A stretch of DNA of 8,226 bases from Pseudobacteriovorax antillogorgiicola (GTDB lineage Bacteria; Bdellovibrionota_B; Oligoflexia; Oligoflexales; RGVZ01), in contig CAMDGW010000102.1 in NCBI GenBank assembly GCA_945897695.1, positions 1 through 8,226 of the forward strand. Direction: 5' to 3'. The position numbers were made by a program, and so were the translations under genes. Positions 1-5,556 of the stretch are shown here, one piece after another. Under the pieces are notes generated by a model. That model saw only the letters and a list, made by a program, of their open reading frames with translations. It was not told where the DNA came from and made no database searches. How positions within the stretch are numbered: the stretch's first letter is position 1; each line of letters starts with the position of its first letter.

Positions 1-79
1 CAGGAACTACAGGAACTACAGGAACTACAGGAACTACAGGAACTACAGGAACTACAGGAACTACAGGAACTACAGGAAC
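1..79 (+). repeat. 9-bp tandem repeat (CAGGAACTA)n, about 8.8 copies, running off the left edge
   Basis: Eight perfect copies of CAGGAACTA occupy 1-72, and a partial ninth copy (CAGGAAC) ends at 79. The array starts at the first base of the window, so its full length is unknown. In the reading frame of the surrounding gene it encodes Gly-Thr-Thr, and the codons GGA-ACT-ACA are identical in every unit until the last, which has ACC-ACC. Identical codons point to recent slippage expansion rather than old selected repeats. Because the unit is 9 bp, a change in copy number alters linker length without breaking the frame. Confidence 0.97.
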
Positions 80-395
80 CACCGAAACGCCTGCAAATCT
101 TGGTTCAGATGTTACTAACACCACGAAGCTGGGACTTTTAGTAACCAAACAGGGTGTTCCCACACTTATTTTCAACGGAAGTAATCAGAGTAAGTTTTCT
201 AATATGCAGTATTCGAGCGAGGCATTCTCGCTAGTAGCAGCCGATTCAGCCTTGCTTATGCAAGGTCAAGGTAACGTCCTCGGGCAATTTGGCTTAAAAG
301 TTTCATTAACGTTTAAGTACGACAGCAAGACATGTTCTGGTAGCGCTGTCGGTAAGATTGAACAAGAAACGCCTATTTCGGTCAAATGTCAGTGA
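3..395 (+). CDS. C-terminal part of an unidentified, probably exported protein with a Gly-Thr-Thr repeat linker (5' partial)
   Basis: The frame is open from the left edge to a TGA at 393-395, giving 130 residues; the start lies outside the window. The first 27 residues are nine Gly-Thr-Thr triplets. After them comes a domain of about 100 residues rich in Ser, Thr, Asn, Val and Leu, starting around ETPANLGSDV. It contains two cysteines, one in KTCSGS and one third from the C-terminal side in VKCQ, which could form a disulfide if the protein is exported. I do not recognise the family. A flexible Thr-rich spacer before a small beta-rich-looking domain, next to a lipoprotein gene, suggests a secreted or surface protein, but no signal peptide is visible because the N-terminus is missing. 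An ATG at 204 is internal and has no reason to be the start. The next gene begins 11 bases downstream, so the two are probably co-transcribed. Confidence 0.75.
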   Translation, partial: GTTGTTGTTGTTGTTGTTGTTGTTGTTETPANLGSDVTNTTKLGLLVTKQGVPTLIFNGSNQSKFSNMQYSSEAFSLVAADSALLMQGQGNVLGQFGLKVSLTFKYDSKTCSGSAVGKIEQETPISVKCQ

Positions 396-400
396 GGGGA
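394..400 (+). promoter_or_regulatory. Shine-Dalgarno site that sets the lipoprotein start
   Basis: GAGGGGA lies seven bases before the ATG at 407 and overlaps the TGA stop of the upstream gene. It decides in favour of ATG 407 over the in-frame ATG at 386, which lies inside the upstream gene and would put charged residues ahead of the lipoprotein signal peptide. Confidence 0.8.
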
Positions 401-406
401 AAAATC

Positions 407-1396
407 ATGCTGAAATTTAAAATTTTTTTCGCCACGCTACTTACATTCCTGATAGCTGCATGTAACCCGCCAAAACTTGCTGGCTCTCGATTGAGGAGCT
501 CGGCTTCGTCGAGCGCTTCAGTTTCACTACTTCCCACTACGGATGGATCGAGTCAGCTGACGTTCGTTCATAATCACCCCGATGCTGGACCTGATAACTA
601 TAAAATGACCTCTTTGACGGTTTCCGCTCCCGCAGTCTCTTCTGCTGTAAACATTGATGGAACCTCAACTCGGCTTGCGCTAGCGCCTCTCAAATTCGAC
701 ATCAACATGGTGGCGACGGCGAGTCCAAGAAAGCTTACATGTCTGGCACCGGGGATTCCAATGGGTACATCGTCTATTGGTTGTACACTTGAGGGTGGAT
801 CTTCGGATGGCGCAGATTCAGAAAAAAGCGCTGACAAGGAAATAGTAAAATACATCACAACTAAAAATACCGACATCTCCACAGCCTTAAAAGGCGTGAA
901 AGCGACCATATTTGCGGGGACAGATTTGCCTGCTGGTGTCGTAGCCCATTGGCAGCAGCTGGAAAAGGATGCAAAGCTTGGTGGCGGGATGAATGGAGCG
1001 GCTGATGCCATTGCGGCAGAGATACGCGCATGGAATACTGGTCTTGATTTTGAGGCGGAGAAGGTGGCGGCAGTTCTCGTAAATGTTTACCGAGAAGGCT
1101 CTGCGCCCACAGACGCATCGACAACTGGATCTAGTAAGAACCCAGATAAGGAAATTGCAAGCTACATCGTTAAGCAGAAGGCAGGAATAGCTGAAGCTTT
1201 ATACTTTGTTAAAACCAATATCATCAATGCCGAACTTCCAAGCGCTGTGGTCAGTCGCTGGTCTGGTCTTGAGAAAGATGTGAAAAGTTATAACGGTGAT
1301 GTCGAGGCTACGACTCGCCAAATAGAGGTCTGGAATATCGATTTGGGGTATTCCGCAGAAGCTGTGGCTGCAGCGCTTTCTCCTAACTATAAATAA
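407..1396 (+). CDS. Lipoprotein with two tandem copies of an 83-88 residue domain, function unknown
   Basis: The 329-residue product starts with a type II signal peptide: MLKFK, a hydrophobic stretch, then the lipobox I-A-A-C with Cys19 as the lipidated residue. Asn at +2 is not the inner-membrane retention signal (Asp), so outer-membrane sorting is likely. A Ser-rich segment (about residues 29-38) follows, then a region of about 100 residues with two more cysteines (KLTCLAPG, SIGCTLEGG). The C-terminal half is an internal duplication: residues 143-230 and 247-329 both start with DKEI and share LEKD, WN, AE-VAA and a second conserved Trp, with roughly 35 identical positions by eye. The copies look helical and are joined by a Ser/Thr/Gly linker. 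I do not recognise the domain. The gene follows another probably exported protein by 11 bases, so the two may act together at the cell surface. Confidence 0.88.
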   Translation: MLKFKIFFATLLTFLIAACNPPKLAGSRLRSSASSSASVSLLPTTDGSSQLTFVHNHPDAGPDNYKMTSLTVSAPAVSSAVNIDGTSTRLALAPLKFDINMVATASPRKLTCLAPGIPMGTSSIGCTLEGGSSDGADSEKSADKEIVKYITTKNTDISTALKGVKATIFAGTDLPAGVVAHWQQLEKDAKLGGGMNGAADAIAAEIRAWNTGLDFEAEKVAAVLVNVYREGSAPTDASTTGSSKNPDKEIASYIVKQKAGIAEALYFVKTNIINAELPSAVVSRWSGLEKDVKSYNGDVEATTRQIEVWNIDLGYSAEAVAAALSPNYK

Positions 1397-1418
1397 ATTG
1401 AGATTTGGACTTAGTTCA

Positions 1419-1489
1419 TAATCCTAAATATAACGAGCGTTACGCTTTGAGTGCGTAAGCAGCAGAAGTCTGCACTTGATTTAGGATTA
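1419..1489. repeat. Nested inverted repeat between convergent genes, possible bidirectional terminator or structured RNA
   Basis: TAATCCTAAAT (1419-1429) and ATTTAGGATTA (1479-1489) are perfect 11-bp inverted copies separated by 49 bases. Inside lie smaller stems: TTACGC/GCGTAA (1440-1445 and 1453-1458) and GCAG/CTGC (1462-1465 and 1470-1473); AGCG/CGCT (1436-1439 and 1443-1446) competes with the first. The element sits 22 bases after the lipoprotein stop and 45 bases beyond the stop of the opposing GspC-like gene, which suits a shared terminator. No T-run follows on either side, so it is not a standard intrinsic terminator. No flanking duplication suggests a mobile element. Confidence 0.5.
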
Positions 1490-1534
1490 GGGTAACAGAT
1501 GGCAGGCCTTGGAGCGTGCTTATGATGGTCGGAT

Positions 1535-2266
1535 TTACTTGACACCGATTGAGATCGACTTAGTCTCACCACCGCGTAGAATGTCGACTTCGATGGTTGT
1601 CGCTTCCTTCAGGGATTTTAGCGTCGAAATAGCGCCAGCTACACTATTCAATTTCAGGCCATTGAGTGCAATGATGATATCGTCATCCTTCATTCCACCT
1701 TTTGAAAAAATACTATCCTGGTCAATCTGATAAAGCCTGAAACCAACAATCACGCCAGATTGCACAACGGGCTCTGCCGTTGCCTGCATTAGAATTTTCG
1801 AAAGATCGTGATTGGCAATCCGATCGCGGTAGGCGCTGGTCATGATGACTTTGCCGTCAGCGCGCTCAAATCCGTCTTCTTTATAGGTTCCGTCAGGATT
1901 AACGGCAGGACCATGCTGCGCTGATAGTGCCGCGCGGAACTCACCTGCAAACTTATCCAGGTATACCAAGAAATTTTTTGCATCCCTGGTAATTACACGA
2001 ATATATTTCTCGGAAACATCGGTCACTTTATATTTATTGTCGATGACGGTTCCAATTTTTACAGCCACAACTTGGCCACTTGATGTCACCTTGATCAATG
2101 CCACATTGTTGTCAGGGGTCTTTTGCGCAATAGTTCCCATAATCAGGAAACCAAGGGCGTTTCCATCCACTGGTTTTGCCTTTTGCAGGAGTATTTGCGC
2201 GAGTGCAGGCGTTGCCAGCATTGTCGACAAAATGATTGTTCCCATGTAACTGATATATCGGCCCAC
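1535..2266 (-). CDS. gspC: GspC-like type II secretion protein (HR domain plus PDZ domain)
   Basis: GspC is the inner-membrane clamp protein of the type II secretion system. Its periplasmic HR domain contacts the GspD secretin and its PDZ domain helps in substrate recognition. The 243-residue product has a short N-terminus with a hydrophobic segment (about residues 8-24) that could be an anchor or a cleaved signal (ALA-Q). An HR-like region follows at about 38-104 (IMGTIAQ...NNVALIKV...VKIGTVI), then a C-terminal PDZ domain at about 160-241 containing SGVIVGFRLYQI and GMKDDDIIIALNG. The order and spacing match GspC, though it is somewhat shorter than many. The start is taken as GTG at 2266 because GAGGG lies nine bases upstream; ATG 2245 is an alternative. 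No other gsp gene is in the window. A periplasmic PDZ protein derived from GspC remains possible. Confidence 0.78.
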   Translation of the reverse strand: MGRYISYMGTIILSTMLATPALAQILLQKAKPVDGNALGFLIMGTIAQKTPDNNVALIKVTSSGQVVAVKIGTVIDNKYKVTDVSEKYIRVITRDAKNFLVYLDKFAGEFRAALSAQHGPAVNPDGTYKEDGFERADGKVIMTSAYRDRIANHDLSKILMQATAEPVVQSGVIVGFRLYQIDQDSIFSKGGMKDDDIIIALNGLKLNSVAGAISTLKSLKEATTIEVDILRGGETKSISIGVK

Positions 2267-2316
2267 AGTCCATAACCCTCTAAGTTTGATGGCTAAGTTG
2301 GTTATCGGCTAGCGAG

Positions 2317-2323
2317 TATAATA
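2317..2323. promoter_or_regulatory. -10-like box in the divergent intergenic region
   Basis: TATAATA reads as a perfect TATAAT on the + strand (2317-2322) and as TATTAT on the - strand (2323-2318). It lies about 50 bases upstream of the GspC-like start and about 100 bases upstream of the LOG-family start. No good -35 hexamer is seen at the right distance on either strand, so this is only a candidate. Confidence 0.3.
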
Positions 2324-2359
2324 GTTGATAGGGAGGATCTTTGGTCGTTCTGTAACCCA

Positions 2360-2388
2360 TTGACTTTTCAATGTAAATTAGTGAAAAT
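2360..2388 (+). promoter_or_regulatory. Candidate sigma-70-type promoter for the LOG-plsC pair
   Basis: TTGACT (2360-2365) resembles a -35 box. Seventeen bases later GAAAAT (2383-2388) matches four of six -10 positions. Transcription from here would leave a leader of about 30 bases before the gene. The -10 match is weak. Confidence 0.35.
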
Positions 2389-2411
2389 GAAAAAGAAATA
2401 AACATCACTTT

Positions 2412-2416
2412 GAGGG
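2412..2416 (+). promoter_or_regulatory. Shine-Dalgarno site of the LOG-family gene
   Basis: GAGGG lies seven bases before ATG 2424, supporting that start. Confidence 0.75.
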
Positions 2417-2423
2417 CGTCGCA

Positions 2424-3131
2424 ATGGTTGAGCGCAAGAAAATTCGGAAGCTACTTAGTAACAAAGTACAGCAGCTCAATGAGGTGATTGCTGACATTGA
2501 CACCATCTTGACTGAGATGGAAACAGATTTCTATAGGGTTTGTATTTTTGGTTCTGCTCGAATCGGCGTGGATAGCCCTTTCTATCATCAGGCATATGAA
2601 TTGGCCAAGGAGCTGGCGCGACGGGGGGTGGATATCGTTACTGGCGGTGGGCCAGGACTTATGGAAGCTGCCAATCGCGGTGCAAAAGATGGAAGTAACT
2701 TGAGTCGTTCAATTGGTTTGCCTATTGAACTGCCATTTGAAACAGATGCAAATGCACACCTTGACGTGAAGCACCATCATAAAAGATTCTCTTCTAGGTT
2801 GGATGAGTTTATGCGGATAAGTCATGCGGTGGTTATCACTCCCGGTGGCATCGGCACTCTACTGGAGCTTTTTTACACCTGGCAACTTATGCAAGTGAAT
2901 CATATCAAGCCACGCCCTTTTATTTTAGTGGGACACAGTATGTTTGATCCCTTGATCAAGTATATGGAAGATGTCCCCGTGGCGTTAAATCTGATGAATC
3001 GCGACGATATGCGGATGATAAAAGTGGTTGATACCGTGGATGAGGTCGTCAAATGCTTGGAGCCGCACATTGAGCATTTCCGCAAGCTTCATATCGACCA
3101 TAGTGCCAAGTCGGGATCAAAGCACCAATGA
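2424..3131 (+). CDS. LOG-family protein, probable nucleoside 5'-monophosphate phosphoribohydrolase
   Basis: Members of this Rossmann-fold family cleave the N-glycosidic bond of (cytokinin) riboside monophosphates to a free base and ribose 5-phosphate in the cytosol. The 235-residue product shows the family signatures in order: IFGSAR at 41-46, GGGPGLMEAANRGA at 74-87, and the catalytic PGGIGTLLE (PGGxGTxxE) at 140-148. An N-terminal extension of about 35 residues (RKKIRKLLSNKVQQLNEV...) looks helical. Such proteins are often mislabelled lysine decarboxylases; no PLP-enzyme features are present. The stop overlaps the start of the acyltransferase gene as ATGA, so translation is probably coupled. 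The natural substrate in this organism cannot be read from the sequence. Confidence 0.9.
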   Translation: MVERKKIRKLLSNKVQQLNEVIADIDTILTEMETDFYRVCIFGSARIGVDSPFYHQAYELAKELARRGVDIVTGGGPGLMEAANRGAKDGSNLSRSIGLPIELPFETDANAHLDVKHHHKRFSSRLDEFMRISHAVVITPGGIGTLLELFYTWQLMQVNHIKPRPFILVGHSMFDPLIKYMEDVPVALNLMNRDDMRMIKVVDTVDEVVKCLEPHIEHFRKLHIDHSAKSGSKHQ

Positions 3132-3985
3132 ATCAGACTGCCAAGGCTGTTCGCGGATGGTTCACCATCTTTTTGATCTGTGTGTTGCTGATCCCGATCA
3201 ATGTATCTCAGTTTTCAACGTTATTGCTGCTCCCTTTTAGCCGTAAAGGCTTTATGCGAGCTAATATGGGAATTAAGGGATTTTATTGTGGGACAGTTGC
3301 CAGAGCAGCCCAATGGTGCGGTAATGTTTTGATTGTGACTGGTGATCGCCCGCGGCAGGAAAATTCAATTGTCTTCGCGAATCACCAGTCGATGATTGAT
3401 ATCATCTTACTATGGATGTGGAGCCTTGAAGGACAAACTATTGGTTGGATCAAGTGGTTTGCCAAGGATGTCTTGAAATATGTCCCCGGACTTGGTTGGG
3501 GGATGATGTTCGTTAACACTCTTTTTGTTAAGCGTGAATGGGCCAAGGATGCTAACTCCATTCGGGCTACATTTGCTAAGCTTCGTCGCGAAAATCTTCC
3601 AACCTGGCTCGTGATTTTTCCAGAGGGTACGAGAATGAAGCCGGCTAAGTTTGCGTCGAGCAGGGCTTACGCAGCTCGTAAAGGCTTACCCATATTTGAT
3701 CATGTATTGCTTCCTCGGGGTAAAGGTATCCATGCCTGTATCCAGGGAATGTCAGGTCAACTTTCGGCAGTTTATGACGTGACTATTCAATATGATGGCG
3801 GCATTCCCAGTATCATTCAGTACTTTACAGTGGGCGGTTACACAGCTCGTTTTCATGCTATTCGCTACGAAGTTGCCGCGATCCCAGATCGGGAACGAGA
3901 CCTTAACAACTGGTTGCTTGAAATCTTTACGCGCAAAGATAAGCTAATGGCAGACGGTCTTAAGACTTTGAGCTCTGCATTATGA
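3128..3985 (+). CDS. plsC: 1-acyl-sn-glycerol-3-phosphate acyltransferase-family protein (PlsC type)
   Basis: PlsC-type enzymes transfer an acyl chain to lysophosphatidic acid or a related lysolipid at the inner membrane. The 285-residue product has an N-terminal hydrophobic helix (about residues 11-35). The catalytic HX4D motif is NHQSMID (His86 and Asp91), and the substrate-binding FPEGTR is at 164-169, with LPRGKG at 195-200 as the later conserved block. The stretch VKREWAKDANSI and the spacing before FPEGTR resemble the YihG/AGPAT3-5 branch rather than the short E. coli PlsC, so the lysolipid substrate is uncertain. The start overlaps the LOG-family stop by four bases (ATGA) and has only a weak upstream GGGA, which fits translational coupling. 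The gene converges on greB with 28 bases between the stops. Confidence 0.9.
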   Translation: MNQTAKAVRGWFTIFLICVLLIPINVSQFSTLLLLPFSRKGFMRANMGIKGFYCGTVARAAQWCGNVLIVTGDRPRQENSIVFANHQSMIDIILLWMWSLEGQTIGWIKWFAKDVLKYVPGLGWGMMFVNTLFVKREWAKDANSIRATFAKLRRENLPTWLVIFPEGTRMKPAKFASSRAYAARKGLPIFDHVLLPRGKGIHACIQGMSGQLSAVYDVTIQYDGGIPSIIQYFTVGGYTARFHAIRYEVAAIPDRERDLNNWLLEIFTRKDKLMADGLKTLSSAL

Positions 3986-4013
3986 CGTTGCGTTGTCTGG
4001 GATCTATAGTGCG

Positions 4014-4502
4014 TTAGATAAATTTGATGTCACAGATGGTATACTCAAGTAAACCTCTGGGCGTATTTGCTTCGGCAAAGTCACCCACATGCTTATTCAG
4101 TAGTGCTCTGCCAAGCGGTGAGAGCCAGCTAATCTTCCCGGACGAGGGATCAGCCTCATCCTCGCCAACGATTGCCCATGTTTTTTTTAGGCCATCTTCA
4201 TCAGCGATTGTAACTGTTGCACCAAAAACAACTTTGTCACCAGACTGGGATTTTGGATCGATAATCTTGGCTTTTTCCAGTCGACCTTTGAGAAAGTTGA
4301 TACGTTTATCAATCTCGCGCAGTCGCTTGCGGCCGTAAATATATTCAGCGTTTTCACTGCGATCGCCTTGAGCTGCCGCCGCAGCAATTTCTTCCAAGAT
4401 ACGCGGTCTCTCATCGTCTGCGAGATGCCGTAATTCGCTATACATTCGGTCATAGCCAGAGGGGCTGATTAGATTATTCTTTACCGGTTTTTCTTTGACC
4501 AT
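4014..4502 (-). CDS. greB: Transcription elongation factor GreB
   Basis: Gre factors insert a coiled coil into the RNA polymerase secondary channel and stimulate cleavage of backtracked RNA. The 162-residue product, close to E. coli GreB (about 158), has an N-terminal coiled coil (about 12-85). Its tip is GDRSENAEY at 46-54, with acidic residues Asp47 and Glu50 placed to coordinate the catalytic Mg. The C-terminal FKBP-like domain (about 87-162) contains SPLGRALLNKHVGD. The stretch RKRLREIDKRI after the tip is typical of GreB rather than GreA. ATG 4502 is chosen because the homologous region begins just after it and it lies 16 bases beyond the pgpA stop. The AAGG before it is only one base away, so the ribosome site is weak; TTG codons at 4526 or 4562 would add residues not expected for the family. 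It is the last gene of the - strand run. Confidence 0.93.
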   Translation of the reverse strand: MVKEKPVKNNLISPSGYDRMYSELRHLADDERPRILEEIAAAAAQGDRSENAEYIYGRKRLREIDKRINFLKGRLEKAKIIDPKSQSGDKVVFGATVTIADEDGLKKTWAIVGEDEADPSSGKISWLSPLGRALLNKHVGDFAEANTPRGLLEYTICDIKFI

Positions 4503-4518
4503 GCCTTGAGCTTTCGGG

Positions 4519-4989
4519 TTATCCAATAATATGACCGAGAAGATACAATACGGAGGCGGCAAATATACCAGCTACTATATCGTCAAAAAAAGTACCAAAC
4601 GCCCCTGGGCCGTGTTCGTCAATATAGCCGACCGGTCCAGGCTTCCAGATGTCAAATAATCTAAATAATAAAAATCCACCAACAACATGCGGAACATCAA
4701 ATGGAAACCATGCCAGCGTGACAAACATTCCAGCGAATTCATCAACGACAATTCGTGGGTCGTCGTGGAGACTCCAGATTCTTTCTGTTCTGGCTGTTGA
4801 CCAAAGACCCACTAAAGAAATAATGAAAATCCAAAAAATAATTTCTAACGCGCTCCACTGATCCTGGTGAAATACCCAGATCAGAGGCAGCGCGGCAGCC
4901 GAACCAAAAGTACCAGGAGCTTTGGGCGCAAGTCCTGACCCAAAACCAGTTGCGATAAATTCGGCCAATCTATCCAGAAAATTTTTCAT
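4519..4989 (-). CDS. pgpA: Phosphatidylglycerophosphatase A
   Basis: PgpA dephosphorylates phosphatidylglycerol phosphate to phosphatidylglycerol in the inner membrane. The 156-residue product has the usual length and conserved blocks: APGTFGSAAALP at 24-35, DDPRIVVDEFAGMFVT at 76-91, FRLFDIWKPGP at 109-119 and DDIVAG at 136-141. The acidic residues in the second and last blocks are those expected to bind Mg. Hydrophobic segments around 34-62, 87-110 and 137-155 fit a small multi-span membrane protein. The gene starts 12 bases after the biotin carrier stop and is followed by greB after 16 bases, so it is probably co-transcribed with both. The ribosome-binding site before ATG 4989 is weak (a GGA within ATCGGACAG), suggesting coupling to the upstream gene. 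Confidence 0.95.
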   Translation of the reverse strand: MKNFLDRLAEFIATGFGSGLAPKAPGTFGSAAALPLIWVFHQDQWSALEIIFWIFIISLVGLWSTARTERIWSLHDDPRIVVDEFAGMFVTLAWFPFDVPHVVGGFLLFRLFDIWKPGPVGYIDEHGPGAFGTFFDDIVAGIFAASVLYLLGHIIG

Positions 4990-5001
4990 TATCTGTCCGA
5001 T

Positions 5002-5556
5002 CTACTTAAATTTCAGCAGTTCTGCACCTGAAGCGACCGTATCTAGTTCTTTCACCTTTACAGTGTCGATGACGCCACCTGTATTTGCGAGGACTCGGTT
5101 CTCCATCTTCATGGCTTCGATAATCATAAGAGTATCGCCGGCACTGACGATGTCGCCTGCATTAACCATGATCTTAAGAACTTTTCCCGTAATCTGGCTA
5201 CGCACGACGGCCGGTTTCTTTTTACGGCTACCTTCTTTGGAGTCCTGACCCGGAAAATACACAGAGACGATTGCTTCCATGTTGATAGGGTCTGATGCTC
5301 CAGCTGCCGAAAACTCAGCGCTGACGGCGATATCACCCTCACCTGGAAATTTGGCTACCGACTTTGATCTGATATTAATGGCAGCCCAATCATTGCTCTT
5401 TGTTAGATCTTTGATAAATAGGGCTCTTGTGTGTCGCTGCCACCGCAGCTGGACACTGCGGCCATCAATCGTGGCATCAAATGCTGCGTTGTCAGGAATA
5501 TTGTCGGGAATTTGAACCACAGAAGATTTACCACCAACGGTTACGCTCCACTGCAT
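5002..5556 (-). CDS. accB: Biotin carboxyl carrier protein of an acyl-CoA carboxylase
   Basis: This is the carrier subunit whose biotin shuttles carboxyl between biotin carboxylase and carboxyltransferase. The 184-residue product has an N-terminal beta-rich region (about 1-104), a short charged linker (DSKEGSRKKK, 105-114) and a biotinyl domain (about 116-184). The biotin-accepting lysine is Lys150 in EAMKMEN, 35 residues from the C-terminus, the usual distance. The usual Pro-Met-Pro-Gly before the first strand is replaced by SQITG. The start is ATG 5556 rather than an upstream codon: GGGAGG lies six bases before it, and the ATG shares its A with the TAA stop of the biotin carboxylase gene (TAATG), a classic coupled junction. 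Because it sits with a PccB-type beta subunit, it probably serves a propionyl-CoA-type carboxylase rather than the AccA/AccD enzyme. Confidence 0.92.
   Translation of the reverse strand: MQWSVTVGGKSSVVQIPDNIPDNAAFDATIDGRSVQLRWQRHTRALFIKDLTKSNDWAAINIRSKSVAKFPGEGDIAVSAEFSAAGASDPINMEAIVSVYFPGQDSKEGSRKKKPAVVRSQITGKVLKIMVNAGDIVSAGDTLMIIEAMKMENRVLANTGGVIDTVKVKELDTVASGAELLKFK

Noticed and set aside
386..406. ATG 386 as the lipoprotein start
   Set aside because: It would precede the lipoprotein signal by seven residues, overlaps the upstream gene and lacks a ribosome site; ATG 407 has GAGGGGA at seven bases.
598..1124. Open frames on the - strand opposite the lipoprotein gene (598-1011 and 861-1124)
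   Set aside because: Their products are low-complexity Pro/Ser/Ala-rich strings with no recognisable motif, and they lie fully antisense to a well-supported gene.
1419..1489. Integron attC site or tRNA gene
   Set aside because: No RYYYAAC/GTTRRRY core pair at the ends, no integrase and no tRNA T-loop or D-loop consensus.
4002..4019. Hairpin ATCTA/TAGAT between the convergent plsC and greB genes as a terminator
   Set aside because: Only five A/T-rich pairs, overlapping the greB stop codon and with no T-run; too weak to call.
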